Shown piece after piece: positions 1-12,619 of a DNA stretch of 64,000 nucleotides. The notes beneath the pieces were generated by a model. The model searched no databases. It saw only the letters and a list, made by a program, of their open reading frames with translations, and was not told where the DNA came from. This DNA is from Apus apus. Lineage: Eukaryota; Chordata; Aves; Apodiformes; Apodidae. Position 1 is the first letter of the stretch. Each line of letters begins with the position of its first letter. The stretch covers positions 113,895,008-113,959,007 of the forward strand of contig NC_067285.1 of NCBI RefSeq assembly GCF_020740795.1, written 5' to 3'. The position numbers and the translations under genes are program-made.

Positions 1-272
1 GAGGGATGGGACGAGGGGGAAGGGTTTTGAGCTGCAAGAGGGGAGACTGAGATATTAAGAAGAAATTCCGTGCTGTGAGGGAGGTGAGAGCCTGGCCCAG
101 GTTGCCCAGGGAAGCTGTGGCTGCCCCATCCCTGGCAGTGTTGAAGGGCAGGTTGGATGGGGCTTGGAGCAACCTGGGCTGGTGGGAGGTGTCCCTGCCC
201 ATGCAGGGGGGTTGGAACTAGATGATCTTGAAGGTCCCTTCCCACCCAAACCCTTCTGGATGGTTCTGTGTT
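1..272 (+). mobile_element. CR1 LINE fragment (3' end), cut by window start
   Basis: Matches the CR1 3' region: CTGGCCCAGGTTGCCCAGGG, CCCCATCCCTGGCAGTGTTG and GATGATCTTGAAGGTCCCTT, then a degenerate tail. Tail type A, the commonest in the window. Confidence 0.9.
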
Positions 273-1850
273 TCAATGCCATATGCTTTATGTGGCACTA
301 TGGTATTTTCCCTGCACACAGACCAGCTCTCATCTCCATCCCCAGCCCTTCTGGACCTCTGTCAGCCCAAGGTGTGTGTGTGGCTCTTGCCCTCCCTTGT
401 TAAATTAAAATCAGTGAAGCTCATTAGCTGCAGAACCTGCACTGTGGCATCTGTAGCATCTCTCTGGGGTGTGGGTCCTTGTGCTTCTTGCTGTTCCCAC
501 CATGGCCTTGGCTTGTGGCTCATCTCCTAGGGGAGATTTTCACAGCCAGGGGCAGAGCTCACTTTCTGCTCCCTATCAGGCACGAGCCAAGGCCAGGTCA
601 CTGCAGCTGTGTCCTCCACATGTCTGTCCTCATGTCTGGGAGAGGAAGAGACCGTGCAGCAGGGCAGAGAGGAAGTAGCTGCTCCCTGATAACTTTGGGG
701 TGGGAAGTTTTAATACGAGGGCAAACAAGGGCCTCTTCCTCACAGAGGCTGTGATCAGAGGAGCCCTGCAAGTCTCCTGAAGGTCTTTGGGGTGGCCGAG
801 AGCAGCAGCTGTGATGAAATCCTTGTTTGGGGGCAAGAAAGGCAGCTCTGAGGAGTTGTTACGTCTCAGCTGGGCCAGGAAACACCCTGTGGTGTTGAAA
901 TACTGCTGAGCAGGGGGGGAGAGGGTTAGTCCTGCCAAAAATGAGTTCAAGATGCTCTCCACTGCCAGGGGCAAGGCTGGGCAGGAGGCAGGCAGGCCTT
1001 GGGATAGGAATTTTGGTGGCCAGCTTGTCCCAGTCAAGCATTTGCACTTAGCTGGGAGCCCACAGGGGTGCTGAGGTGAGGATGACCTGCTTCTGAAATG
1101 GTGGCAATGCTTAAATTTTGCTCCTACCTGCCCAGTTAGACCCATTTCACCCATCTGCCAGTGCTGGTGTGAGGCCCCTGCTCTGTTCTGCTCTGGGAAT
1201 GTTCCACTTGTGTTGCCTTTAAAAGGTATTTCAGCAGTTTGATCCCAAACTGCTCTGGCATGTTGGGTTTGGACTGTTGGTGGCTGACAGTGCTGGCTTG
1301 TCACTCTCCATCATCTTAAAACCCAAAAAGCTGCAGATTCAAGCTCCTTTCTCTGTTTTACACTCATCTGCAGAGCCCAAACTGCCTCCAGCTGTCTCTG
1401 TCCCTTAGCAGCTGCAGAAGATCCCACAGCCAGCCCAGAAAAAGCCTCAGACCTGTTGATACACCCAGACACGGGTGGAGCTGGTGCCAGTGCATGTGCT
1501 GAGTTAGCTAGTGCTCATACTGTGCCTCAGGAGCCTCCCCACCTCAGTTCATCTTTCCAGGGTGACTCCCTCCCTTCCTTATGGAGTCTGGCACAATATT
1601 TCTTACTAGTCCTTCCTCTTTGGTGACCAGGAAGGCAGGATGGGCTCTGCTGTCCCTTCTTGTCGCATTCCAAAAGGTGGTGTCCTCACACAGGGCTGAG
1701 CTGGATGGCTCAGAGGCAGCGTCTGCAGCAGGAGAGGAGGTTTTTGGGGGATACTCTTTGTGTTTCATGGGGGAATCTGCTCGACTGTAGGAGTGCCCCA
1801 GAGCAGGGCAGCTGCAGGCACCCTCAGCTGCAGCCCTGCAGTGTGGTCCT

Positions 1851-2280
1851 TAGAATCCCAGACTGGTTTTGGTTGGAAGGGACCTTCAAGATCATGTAGT
1901 TCCAACCCCCCTATCATGGGCAGGGACACCTCCCACCAGCCCAGGCTGCTCCAAGCCCCATCCAACCTGCCCTTCAACACTGCCAGGGATGGGGCAGCCA
2001 CAGCTTCCCTGGGCAACCTGGGCCAGGGTCTCTCCACCCTCACAGTGAATAATTTCTTAAGATCTCATCTCCAGCTCCCTCTTCCAGCTGGAAACCCTTC
2101 CCTCTGCTCCCATCCCTCCATGCACACGTCCCAAGTCCTTCCCCAGCTTTCCTGCAGCCCCTTCAGGCCCTGGAAGTTGCTCTAAAGTCTCCCTGGAGCC
2201 TTCTCTTCTCCAGGCTGAACACCCCAACTCTCCCAGCCTGTCTCCAGAGCAGAGCTGCCCCAGCCCTTGGGAGCATCTCC
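1851..2280 (-). mobile_element. CR1 LINE fragment
   Basis: Reverse-oriented type A copy. It starts with the complement of the tail (GAATCCCAGACTGGTTTTGG) and runs to CCAGAGCAGAGCTGCCCCAG. Confidence 0.9.
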
Positions 2281-3145
2281 ACTGGGGATTGTTCAGCTCT
2301 CCAAGTTGGGCTGTTCAAGCTCGAGGCTTGGCTTTTCTTTTTAACTTCTTCTTTGTGCCCGTGGTTTCTCGTGCACCGGGTCGGGGGGTCACCAGCACAG
2401 CCTCCTGTCCTCACACAGGGGCCTTGTCCCCTCACCTTGCTGTGCCCAGGCACTGCTGGCCTGGCCCCTCATGTCATTTGGTGGCCACGAATGTGGTTTA
2501 TTGCCTGGTTCATGGCTCAGAGGATGCAAACCTTGGACTCTCTGAAGCATAAGCAGATAAATGTAGCTGAAGAGATCACTTTCTATCTCCTGCTATTACG
2601 ATCTCCTCTTCATTCATAAATGTTTCATGCTCCATTTTACAAGCCCTTAAATCTTTCCTCCTTTCCTCCTTCTCTTACTTGCCCCTCCTGCACCAGAGCA
2701 GGGAAAGCCTCTCATCTTCATCTCCTAAATTGGTTTATGATGAAGTTACTAGCCCTCTCTGTCATGCCAGCACTGTCCTGGTGTTTGACAGCTTCTTCTC
2801 CATCTCTGGTGTCCACCCTGCCCCTGAAACCATCCTTGTCCATGCTGTCACACACCCCTGATTGCTTCTTACAGCCAGCACAGAGCCTACAGGGGCAGGT
2901 TTGGGGGCTTGGGGTGATGGGGCAGCCATCCTCTGTCCCCTTTCTGCACAGGATTGAGAAAACAGCTTGTTTGGGAGCTCTGCAGGTTTGGGCCACCCCA
3001 GTCTTCCTAGAGCCATGAGGAGGTGGCAGGTGGCAGGGCCCTGTGGGACACAGCTCCAGCTGGGATGCAGGCATGAGTATGCTCAGGACCTTGCTGTGAT
3101 GGACCTTGTGCATGGAGCACTGAGGTGCTGCAGGACACTGCTCAG

Positions 3146-3187
3146 GCTTGATGATCTCAAAGGACTTTTCCAACCAGGACAGTTCTG
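3146..3187 (+). mobile_element. CR1 tail remnant
   Basis: Only the last 40 or so bases resemble a CR1 3' end: CTTGATGATCTCAAAGGACT followed by TTTCCAACCAGGA. Tail type B. Confidence 0.45.
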
Positions 3188-4189
3188 CTTGGTAGCAGAG
3201 CCTGGGTGTTGCACCAGGCTTGCCAGGGAACTGAGGACACAAGCAGGGCTGTTTTTTTCCTGGTTTTCACCGTGGCCTGTAGGTTTGCAGGCTGTTCCCT
3301 GCCATCCAGACCCACTGGAGTGATAAGGTCTCTTTTCCTGGCCTGGGAGTGGTGGGATGAGCCCTTTTGTAGGGCACAGATACAGCAGAGTATGGATGGC
3401 TTCTCTGTCCTGGGGCAAGTGTGAGGCCGTGGTGGGATTTTCTCCTGTGGGTTCCTGGTTGTCCTGTGCTCCCACATCAGCTGCAGTAACACATGGCTCG
3501 GAGCACCAGAGCCCATAGCTCCATCTCCTTGTGTCCCTCACCACATATGGCTCCTGCTCTTCCTTTCTGACATCCCATTTAGTCACTGGTCTCTGGAGCA
3601 GCTGAGTGGGTCGTGTCAAAGCTGGAACCCATCAGAGGAGCAGGGTTGAGTTGCTTCATTAGCTGTGAGCTGAATTATCTGATGAGCAGGGGTGTGGGGG
3701 GTTGGTTTATTTAAGTTTGGTTTTGAGCACTTCTTTCTCAGAGGAACGTTTGGAGAGGTGAACTTCTTCCCACCTCAGCTGCTCGAGCCCATTCTTCCCC
3801 ATCCATGGGGGAACCAGCCTGTGTTTATTTTCCATCTCTGTTTTTAGTAGCTTGCAGGGATCACCTTGCAAAATAGGCCATCCAAAACCAACACCAAACC
3901 AACCTACGCTGCAGAAAAGCACTGGTGGGGGAGGGAAGTTGTGTCAAAAACATGAAGCCAGACAGAAAAAGCACAAAACTCCCCAGGGTCGGGTTGTTTT
4001 CCACCCTCTGCTTCCCTTCTCGGGTAGGTGAGCTTCCTCCTGGGCTGATGCCACGTGTGTTTGCTCAGGGCTGCTCCAGCCTCTGCTCTCACCAAAATGC
4101 CTCTTTGCTGCCTGTGCCGTGTCCATCGAGGGGCTGTTGTGCCAAGGGGAGCTGTGCCCCTTCTGCCAACCTTGGGTGGAGGGGGTGCT

Positions 4190-4836
4190 GGGTGAGGAGA
4201 AGCTCAGTGTGGGTTGGGAAAGTGCACTGGAGGCCAGAAACCAAGTGGGTCCTGGGCTGCATCCCCAGCAGTGTGACCATCAGGGCCAGGGAGGGGATTG
4301 TCCTCTTCTCCTCCACTCCACAGAGACCCTTGTGCAGGGCTGGGGCCAGTGCTGGGGCCCACAACACAGAAGGGACTGGGAGATGTTGGTACAAGTCCAG
4401 AGGAGGCCACGGAGATGCTCAGAGGGCTGGAGCAGCTCTGCTCTGGAGACAGGCTGGGAGAGCTGGGGTGTTCAGCCTGGAGAAGAGAAGGCTCCAGGGA
4501 GACCTTAGAGCACCTTCCAGTGCCTGGAGGGGCTCCAGGAAAGCTGGGGAGGGGCTTGGGACAAGGGCAGGGAGTGATGGGATGAGGGGGAATGGATTAA
4601 ACTTGCAAGTGAGGAGATTCAGATTGGACATTAAGAGGAAATTCTTGGCTGTGAGGGTGGTGAGACCCTGGCCCAGGTTGCCCAGGGAAGCTGTGGCTGC
4701 CCCATCCCTGGCAGTGTTGAAGGGCAGGTTGGATGGGGCTTGGAGCAACCTGGGCTGGTGGGAGGTGTCCCTGCCCATGCAGGGGAGTTGGGACTGGATG
4801 ATCTTGAAGGTCCCTTAAAATCAAACCATTCTATGA
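4190..4836 (+). mobile_element. CR1 LINE fragment with end of ORF2
   Basis: A type A copy of about 645 bp. It begins in the ORF2 3' coding part (TGGGCTGCATCC...AGGGCCAGGGAGGGGA) and ends CATTCTATGATT. The long frames across it are broken CR1 ORF2, not host genes. Confidence 0.9.
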
Positions 4837-7800
4837 TTAGTGTTTTCCCTGGATGCCTTTTCTGCACTCCATCCTGCTCTCGCTGTTGCTGGAGGCCCCT
4901 GGTGCCTGTAATTAAAGACTTGAGGCTCTTTTCTTGGGGCAGACCTTGTTGCAGGAAGGACTCAGCAGTAAATGACAGGCTGGTGCTGGCAGGGAAGAAG
5001 CACTGGCTCCATGCTGGGCTGTGTCTTGTTCCTTTACCATGGCTCAGGTGGCCAAGCTGTGTAGGGCAGGAGCATTTCTTCTGGGTTGGAGGTGAACCTT
5101 GGCCGCCTGGACCACACCAAGTGCCTTTGGGAGGCTTTTTGAGAAGCTGTAGGGCTCTCAAAACATTTCAGCTGAGCACCCTTCCCTGCATGGGTCTGTG
5201 AGTCACACGTGTTGCTGAGGGACATGACCACCTGAGGAAGCTCTCTTGAACCTGCTGCTTGTAAAGCACTGAGACCAGTCCAGGAATGAAACTGGACAAC
5301 CAGTGGTGAAGGTAGCTGAGGTGTGTTGGACTAGTCTGTTGGGGTGAGGTATGTCTGGGCTGAGCTGGAGGGTGGATGGGGATCTCCCGGGGACCACAGC
5401 TGGACCCATGGGAGAGCAAGGGTGGTTGTCCTTGGAAAGACCCATGTCCTCCCTGAAACAAGGGCAGGATGGTGCCCTGGTGGCACACACAGCATCTCTG
5501 AGAGCCGTGTTGCATGTGGTGCCCTGTGTCCCTCATCTCATCCTGCTGTCATGACTCTAGTAATCCCAGATCAATGAAGTGAGCTTGGATACCCCTGAGG
5601 GGGCTTCAGGATGATGACCTGCAAAGCTGCTGACAGGACTGAGGCTTGGGCTTCCTGCCCGGGTTTGTGCTGAAGGGGTTGCTTGATCAGGAGGGGCTTG
5701 TGGAAGGGACAAAGTGACAAAGCCTGGGGTCGCTCTCCCCACCGTTCCCTGTCTTTAAGGGTTGGCTCCATGTCTTCCTGCTCATTCCAAGGAACTTGGC
5801 TTCCCATTTCCAAAAGGTTCTGGGTCAGCCCACAAGGACCCAGTAGGAAGACTGCCTGAGCATCTTCCTCCTCTAGCCCGGGTACCCAGCACAAGGTTTC
5901 TGGGAGCAGGGACTCCTGGAAGTGGCCACTTGGACCCGATGGAGGGCGAAAAGCAGGGAAGGAAGGGGGGTGGGACGCCAACCCCGAGTGAATCCGTCGT
6001 GTCAGCATCCTCTGTGGGGTCCTTTTTCCTCCTTCATAAACATCTCCTGGGCTCTTGTTTCCGTGCCAGGGTGGTTTTTTTATCCCTTGCTCAGCACTCG
6101 CTGGCTTTTCCGGTCCGGGATGCTGCCGGAGGGGGGGAAGGCAGGTGCTTCTGGGAGCTCCAGCAGGGCTCGGCGCTCCCCGTTGCCTCCCTCGCTGCTC
6201 CGACTGATCCTGGCAACAGGAAAAGTCAAATTAGATGGTGGGCACTTGGTGCCTTTCTTCCCAAACCTGCCCTTTGGCAGCCGTGCTGGCGTGGCTCTCC
6301 TTGCCTCTCAGCAGAGAGTGGGAGGAGTGAGGAGCTTTTCCTCAGGAAAGGGTTTGACTGGAGCAGTGGGAGGCAGCCGGGATGTGCTGATTAACCACGG
6401 TGACCTACATGAGTGTGCAGAGCCACGGGGCTGGGGGGGGCTGGGAGCTCCCACGTTCTCAGGCAGTGCTGCTGCAGCAGGATGGGAGCTTGCAAAGCCC
6501 TGGAGCACATCCCAGGAGCTGCTTGAGAGCTCCAAGTGGCCTCCAGCTGCTTCCCCTTTTTGGGGCATCTGCGGGGAGGTTTCTGTTTGAGGTTTCCTCT
6601 CCCGTCCCTGGGTGCTGGGGTGGTTTGCTGCTTCCTTCCCCTTTGAAGGTCCCTGGGGCCACCTGCCCCTTCTCTGTCACTGCATCCGTGGAGGGCAGAT
6701 CCCAGGGAGATGCTGGGAGAAGCCCCTTTGCCTCTGGGGGCTGTGCACCTGCCGCAGAGCAGCACTGCCAACAGGGACCTGAGGCACAGAGGTGCTGGAC
6801 TTGCGGGGCCTGAGAGGGAAGAATAAAGGGTGATTTTAGCAAAAGTGAATTGCCTGAGGCTGCAGCTGGTGTCTCCAAGCTGGCTTGAGCTGTATTTCTT
6901 GGATGTGTCATGTTGGAGATGGTTCTGAGCAAGCTTGGCTGTCCACGTGGCCAGGGCAGAGGTGTCTCAGCAGAAGAATCACTTTGCAGAGGAGGTGGGC
7001 AGTAGCTGGTGGTGGGAAGAAGCAGTTGTCCACAGAGCAGAAGGGTGTTGGTATGGGACCAGCAGGCTGGGAAGCTGCAGGTTTCATCCTTCACTTTGTG
7101 AAGGAAACCTGTGTCCAGTTGTAGGGATCAAGGGAAGGAGCATGGACTGGGGCACCAAGCATGTCTTCTTAGCTGGGAGCAATCCCAGATCACCACCAGC
7201 TTTGGGACTGGGACAAGACAGGCTGTGAAATTTAATGTGTTTTTTTTTTTTAATTTGCCAAGTCTGTTCAGGTTGTGCCCCCTCCAAACCTTGCTCAGAC
7301 CAGCACCCTTGGGAGTAGCTGGCCAGAGGTGGGTGGCTTGCCCTGGATGTCCTGTGCAGCAAGGAGCTGGACCCAAGCTGGTGCCACCATCCTCCAGAGA
7401 GACCTCCAAAACACCCCTGAGAAGCAGGTCCTTGCAGTCCTCAGTGCTGGGCATGCCTGGCACAGCTTCCTTGGTCTATCTGCACCTCTTCCATGGTCTA
7501 ATTAACATAACCCAATTAAATTCAGAGCGATTGCTCCGGAGCTGTGCAGCTGGGCTGGGCCCAACCCCGCATCCTGGCCCAGGCAGTGTTTGTACCTCCT
7601 GTTTCCACTGCAGCTGATTCATAAAAAAAAAGAAGATCAAAATTCCCAACATGGAACAACTCAGTCCTCTTAAATATTCCACTTGTGCCGTAAACTTAGA
7701 GCTCAGCCTAAAAATAGCTCCTTTCCCTGTCTGAGGTGTAGTCCCTACTCCTCGCTGGCTGATTAGGTCTTAGGAACCAAAAATATCCCCTTAATCCATT

Positions 7801-9307
7801 GCCAGCCCAAGACGAGGTTGTTCCTTGATGCTTTTAGGAGCAGACCAGGTTTTCAGGCTTGCTCTTGCAGAGGTGTCACCACCCAGCACCCAAGTGAATT
7901 GTAGTGCCCACACCTTGGTAACTGACAGGACAAGGAGATGTCTGTGTGAGCTGAGCCGGTGCAGGGCTGCTACATCTCATCACCCTCCAGCTTCTCGTGC
8001 CTTTCCTCACATTTACCCACCTAGATTTTCTGGTTTTTTATTTATTTTTCCACGGGGTGACTGACGTAAGATATAAAAACTACTGGCAAGGTTTGGTTTG
8101 TTTTTTTTTTTTCCCCCTTTTCCTGCTAAATGATTCAGGCCCCAAACCTCTCCTCTCCCAGCTGGCAAGGCTGCTGCAGCCCTTCCCTCTTGAACTTCTT
8201 CCAGCTCTTGCATCAAACTGAGCAGCACAATATTTGATGTGCTGTGGCCACAGCCTGTTCCAAGCAGCCCTTTCCTCACTGCTCCTCTGGGAAGAACCTG
8301 CCTGACTCACCTGCTCCTGCTCCCTGTCAACAACTCAGCCTGTTGGGATGTCTCTTGGCAGCTGGTGACTCCCTGGAAGGGGTTAATGCTGATTTTTTTT
8401 TTTGGCATGGGACTGGATATTTTCAATCTGGAAGCCTGGGTACTGGACATCTTGCAGTGGGATTTGTATGGCAGAGGGATAAACAAGTGGTAGGAACAGG
8501 AAGGGGTTTGCCTGGGATTTAACCCCATGTCTGTGTCCAGCAAAGTCCCTCCTGCCAGTTGGTGGCACCTGACTTGCATTGTGAAGGACCTGGGTGCCTC
8601 CAGGCACTTCTGTTATTTGTCCAGGCATCCCAGCAGGGAATTAGGGGGTTTGTGCCCCCTTCCCAAGGTTCAGTATGAGGCTCCCCAGACTTTCCAGCTC
8701 CTTCTTTCATCCAAGATACAGTAACTTCCCCAGCAGAGATTCCAAAACTTCTGGAGGAAGTGGTTCAAGTTTTCTCTTCACCCTGGTGGTAGCAGCGTGA
8801 TCACACCCATCTCCGTCCCTTCACATTTCCTTCCCTTTTTTTCTTTTCAGTGACTTCACTTTTCAAGTGGGTGTGGAACACCACCTGGATTTTTATTTTC
8901 TGGGAAATAATTGGGACATTGTTAACCCGGGTCTAGAAATTTCTTCCACCTCCCGTTGCTGTGTTTCACCCACGAAGCGAGTCATGAAGAAACAGGGTCT
9001 GTCCTGATTTCCTTGTGCCTTGTTATGGGGGGTTTTAATCCTTTCATCCAGGAGGGATCAGAGCTGCTGGGGCAGTGGCTGTGCTGGGCACCTGCTCATC
9101 GTGCTGCAGCCATCCTGGGAAGCTGCACCTTGGACTGGGGCAGGAAGATGGGGCATCTCGTGGGAAGGGAAGGGCTGCTGGGTTTTCAGTGGTTTTGGGG
9201 AAGAAGTTGTTCCCTCCTGGCCTGTGTTTTGTGCTGCCCTGTCTGAACGTGGTACTGTGGTGACATGGAGAGCTGGAAGGTCCCTCTAGGCATCTCTTGC
9301 TTTGCTG

Positions 9308-9715
9308 TCATAGAAGCATAGAATCCCAGGCTGGTTTTGGTTGGGAGGGACCTACAAAATTATCTAGATCCAACTCCCTGCATGGGCAGGGACACCTCCC
9401 ACCAGACCAGGTTGCTCCAAGCCCCATCCAACCTGCCCTTCAACACTGCCAGGGATGGGGCAGCCACAGCTTCCCTGGGCAACTTGGGCCAGGGTCTCAC
9501 CACCCTCACAGCAAAGGTCACTGCCCTTGTCCAGAGCCCCTCCCCAGCTTTCCTGTAGCCCCTCCAGGCACTGGAAAGTGCTCTAAGGTCTCCCTGGAGT
9601 CTTCTCTTCTCCAGGCTGAACACCCCAACTCTCCCAGCCTGTCTCCAGAGCAGAGCTGCTCCAGGCTCTGATCATCTTTGTGGCCTCCCCTGGGCTTGCT
9701 CCAACAGCTCCATGA
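9308..9715 (-). mobile_element. CR1 LINE fragment
   Basis: Reverse-oriented type A copy starting CATAGAAGCATAGAATCCCA. About 60 bp of the body before GCCCTTGTCC is deleted relative to its relatives. Confidence 0.9.
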
Positions 9716-9974
9716 GTGTGTCCTCTCACCCCCCATTCATTTCAGCTGGCAGGAGGCAAGACCCCTCTCCCATGTCCTACCAGGGGTTGCCCCATGCCCT
9801 GCTGGTGCACTGGCTATTTCCTGCAAAAGGATTTGGCCTTAAGTGAAGGCTGGAAGGTTTTTTTCCCCTTCTGCAGTGAAAGTTTTGGAGGCTTTTCGCA
9901 CGCTCCTTCCGATCTCTGTGTGCAGAGCTCTGGAGTGGAGCTGCCACCTCTTGGGAGGTGGGAGTTGGGCTCTT

Positions 9975-10218
9975 CTCTCGAGTGAATAGTGCCAGGACCA
10001 GAGGAAATGGCTGAGGTTGCACCAGGAGAGGTTTAGACTGGATATTGGAAAGAGTGGTTGCCCAGGGAGGTGGTCAAGTCACCATCCCTGGATGTGTTTA
10101 GAAGAAATACAGATGTGGTGCTGAGGGACATGATTTAAGCACTGAACAGGTAGATCAGGTTATGGTTGGACTTGATGGTTTTCAAGGTCCTTTCCAACCA
10201 GGATGATTCTGGAATTCT
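9975..10218 (+). mobile_element. CR1 LINE fragment, tail type B
   Basis: Carries the GTGGTGCTGAGGGACATGAT, TTAAGCACTGAA and GGTTGGACTTGATGG sequence that marks a second CR1 subfamily; ends GGATGATTCTGGAATTCTG. Confidence 0.85.
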
Positions 10219-10949
10219 GTGAAGTTGAGGTTATGGGTTTCTTCTTGGACAGGGCAGCAGGAGCATCCCCAGAAACCTGCTGGGGAGTCAGGAGAAGCTT
10301 TTGCACTGGTGGGTATAACCAGTGCCTCCTTTGGGAGCTCTCACCAGCCCCAGCAGCTGGTGCTGGGCTTTGGCCACCAGCACGAGGGGTGTTAAAGTCC
10401 TTTTCTCTCCTCAGCTCAGGCTTCTGGTTGCCTCCTATTTTCCAGGCATTTCAGCAGAATGGAGGGATTTAGAAGAGAGGATGGGAATGGACAAATAGAT
10501 GTGCTGCATCCTCCACCATCACATCAGGTCATCGCAGAGCCCAGAACTGTACCCTGGGCTGGGGGCTGCTGTTGACCAGCTGTGAGAATGCAGATACTTC
10601 CCCAAAATCCAACGTCCAGGCTTGGGTTGGGTAGTGTAGGTGCTGCACAGCAGCTCCTCCTGCCCATGAAAGGTTCCTGGGATGTAGTATCCTCTAAATG
10701 CTTGATGCAAAAACACTTCCAGGCAAACTGCAGCATCTTTATGGGGTATGAGGCAGAGCAGGTCTGACATGAAGTTATTGTGATGGGTGTTGTGGAGAGC
10801 CTTTGCCATTAGGTACCATCTCTGACTTGGAAGGGTTTGTTCTGAGTCACTGGCTCTTGAATATTTAAAACTCAAGCACAAAGCTCTGTCTGTGTTTCTT
10901 TTTTCAAACACAGGCTCACAGCAACGTATGAAGTGACCCTACAGAAATT

Positions 10950-11378
10950 GGAAGGGCCATGAAGACGCTCAGAGGGCTGGAGCAGCTCTGCTCTGGAGCC
11001 AGGCTGGGAGAGTTGGGGTGTTCAGCCTGGAGAAGAGAAGGCTCCAGGGAGACCTTGGAGCATCTTCCAGGAAAACTGAGGAGGGACTTTTTACAAGGGC
11101 TTGTAGTGAGAGGACAAGGGGTGATGGCCTTAAACTAGAGCAGGGTAGATTCAGATTGGGTATCAGGAAGAAGTTCTTTACAATGAGGTTGGTGAAGCTC
11201 TGGAACAGGTTGTCCAAAGAGGTGGTGGAGGCCCCATCCCTGGAGACTTTCAAGGTCAGGCTTGATGAGGTGCTGAGCAACCTGATCTAGTCAAAAAGGT
11301 CCCTGTGCACTGCAGGGAGGGCTGGACTAGATGACCCCTAAAGGTCCCTTCCAACCCCTCATGTTCTTTGGTTCTATG
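10950..11378 (+). mobile_element. CR1 LINE fragment, tail type E
   Basis: Body as in type A, but the end reads CTGATCTAGTCAAAAAGGTC, CTGGACTAGATGACCCCTAA, then TTCTTTGGTTCTATG. It stops about 125 bp before the RAB11FIP5 exon 2 acceptor. Confidence 0.88.
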
Positions 11379-11504
11379 CTTTAGGATGAGGATGGAGACA
11401 GAGCTCTCAGAAGGCCCCTGCAGCATCCTCCCCCAGGTCCTCCTGGCTTGTGGCTCCTGGAAATTACATACAGGCCTTTCCTTTTCTTTCCTCTTTGGCT
11501 TCAG

Positions 11505-11944
11505 GTGGCACAAGCTACACTCCAAGGCTGGGAAGAAGGAGAAGGAGCGTGGTGAGATCCTGGTGAGCATCCAGTTTACACGCAACAACCTCACGGCCAG
11601 CATGTTCGACCTGTCCATGAAGGACAAGCCGCGGTCGCCCTTCGGCAAGCTGAAGGACAAGGTGAAAGGCAAGAAGAAGTATGACTTGGAGTCAGCCTCT
11701 GCCATCATCCCCAGCACCATGGGCGGCCTGGACACGGAGGAGGACTACGAGACGGGGGGCAAGAAGTCCAAAGTCAAGGGCTTCTTCTTGAAGAACAAGC
11801 TGCGCAAGTCGTCCCTGACGCAATCCAACACCTCCCTGGGGTCTGACAGCACCATCTCTTCTGCCAGCCTGGGCTGGGCTGCCAATGTTTCTGAGGTGCC
11901 CCAGTCCCCCAGCAGACACAGCAGCCTGGCCACCGAGCACTCTG
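11505..11944 (+). CDS. RAB11FIP5: RAB11FIP5 exon 2 (end of C2 region and basic linker), partial gene
   Basis: First coding exon of RAB11FIP5 in the window. The protein is a class I Rab11 effector that sits on recycling endosomes: its N-terminal C2 domain binds phospholipid and its C-terminal coiled coil binds Rab11. The exon encodes about 146 residues. They begin with the WHKLHSK..GKKEKERGEI segment that closes the C2 region, followed by TASMFDLSMKDKPRSPFGK, a lysine-rich GKKKYDLESASAIIPS block and FFLKNKLRKSSLTQSNTSLG. These blocks match FIP5 closely; FIP1 and FIP2 differ after the KDK segment. The acceptor is a pyrimidine tract ending in TTCAG and the donor is GTAAGA. The first base completes a codon begun in the missing C2 exon, and the last G is completed by the next exon. 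A CR1 copy ends about 125 bp before the acceptor. The C2 exon is not in the window. Confidence 0.95.
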
Positions 11945-12084
11945 GTAAGAGGATAATGGTTTAATCCCCACTCCCCTTGGGTTTTTTCCCCCCGTCTTCT
12001 CCTTGTGTGAGGTTGTTGAGGCTTTCCTGCAAATCCATTAACTAATTGCTCACCTAAGAAGCAGCATCCTGCACAGACCCTCCC

Positions 12085-12619
12085 AGAGGCATGGAAGGGT
12101 TAAGGTTGGAAGGGACCTTCAAGATCATCAGGTTCCAACCTCCCTGCTGTGAGCAGGAACACCTCCCACCAGACCAGGCTGTACAAGTCTCATCCAACCT
12201 GCCCTTGAACACCTCCAGGGAGGGGGCAGCCACAACCTTCCTGGGCAACCTGGGCCAGGGTCTCACCACCCTCATGGTGAATTATTTCTTCCTGATGTCT
12301 AACCTGAATCTCCCCTCTTTCAGTTTAAAACCACTGCCCCTTGTCCTATCACTGCCTTCTCTGGTGAAAAGTCCCTCCCCAGCTTTCCTGCAGCCCCTTC
12401 AGGCACTGGAAGGTGCTCTAAGGTCTCCCTGGAGCCTTCTTTTCTCCAGGCTGAACACCCCAACTCTCCCAGCCTGGCTCCAGAGCAGAGCTGCTCCAGC
12501 CCTCTCATCATCTTTGTGGCTCCTCTGGACCCTCTCCATCAGCTCCATGCCTTTCCTGTGCTGAGGGCTCCAGAGCTAGACACAGCACACCAGGTGTGGC
12601 CTCACCAGAGCAGAGTAGG
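12085..12619 (-). mobile_element. CR1 LINE fragment
   Basis: Reverse-oriented copy of about 535 bp in RAB11FIP5 intron 2. It has a GCTGTGAGCAGGAACACCTC variant in place of CATGGGCAGGGACACCTC, and extends into the ORF2 end (CACACCAGGTGTGGCCTCAC). Confidence 0.88.

Larger units (their letters stand above)
1..11504 (+). other. RAB11FIP5 intron 1 (3' part)
   Basis: No exon was recognised here. The C2-domain exon of RAB11FIP5 must lie upstream, because none of its conserved blocks appears in any frame. The interval holds CR1 fragments at 1-272, 1851-2280, 3146-3187, 4190-4836, 9308-9715, 9975-10218 and 10950-11378. The rest is unique AT/GC-mixed sequence with T-runs near 7,240, 8,100 and 8,393. 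Nothing else is supported between 4,840 and 9,300. Confidence 0.75.

Noticed and set aside
630..1304. A 224-codon frame on the - strand
   Set aside because: Low-complexity intronic reading with no recognisable domain and no splice or codon support.
3925..4818. A 297-codon open frame on the + strand
   Set aside because: It runs through a CR1 copy and switches between CR1 frames and intron sequence. It has no start context or splice support and is read as repeat.
1..11504. C2-domain first exon of RAB11FIP5
   Set aside because: I looked for the conserved C2 blocks in all listed frames and found none, so the exon must lie before the window.
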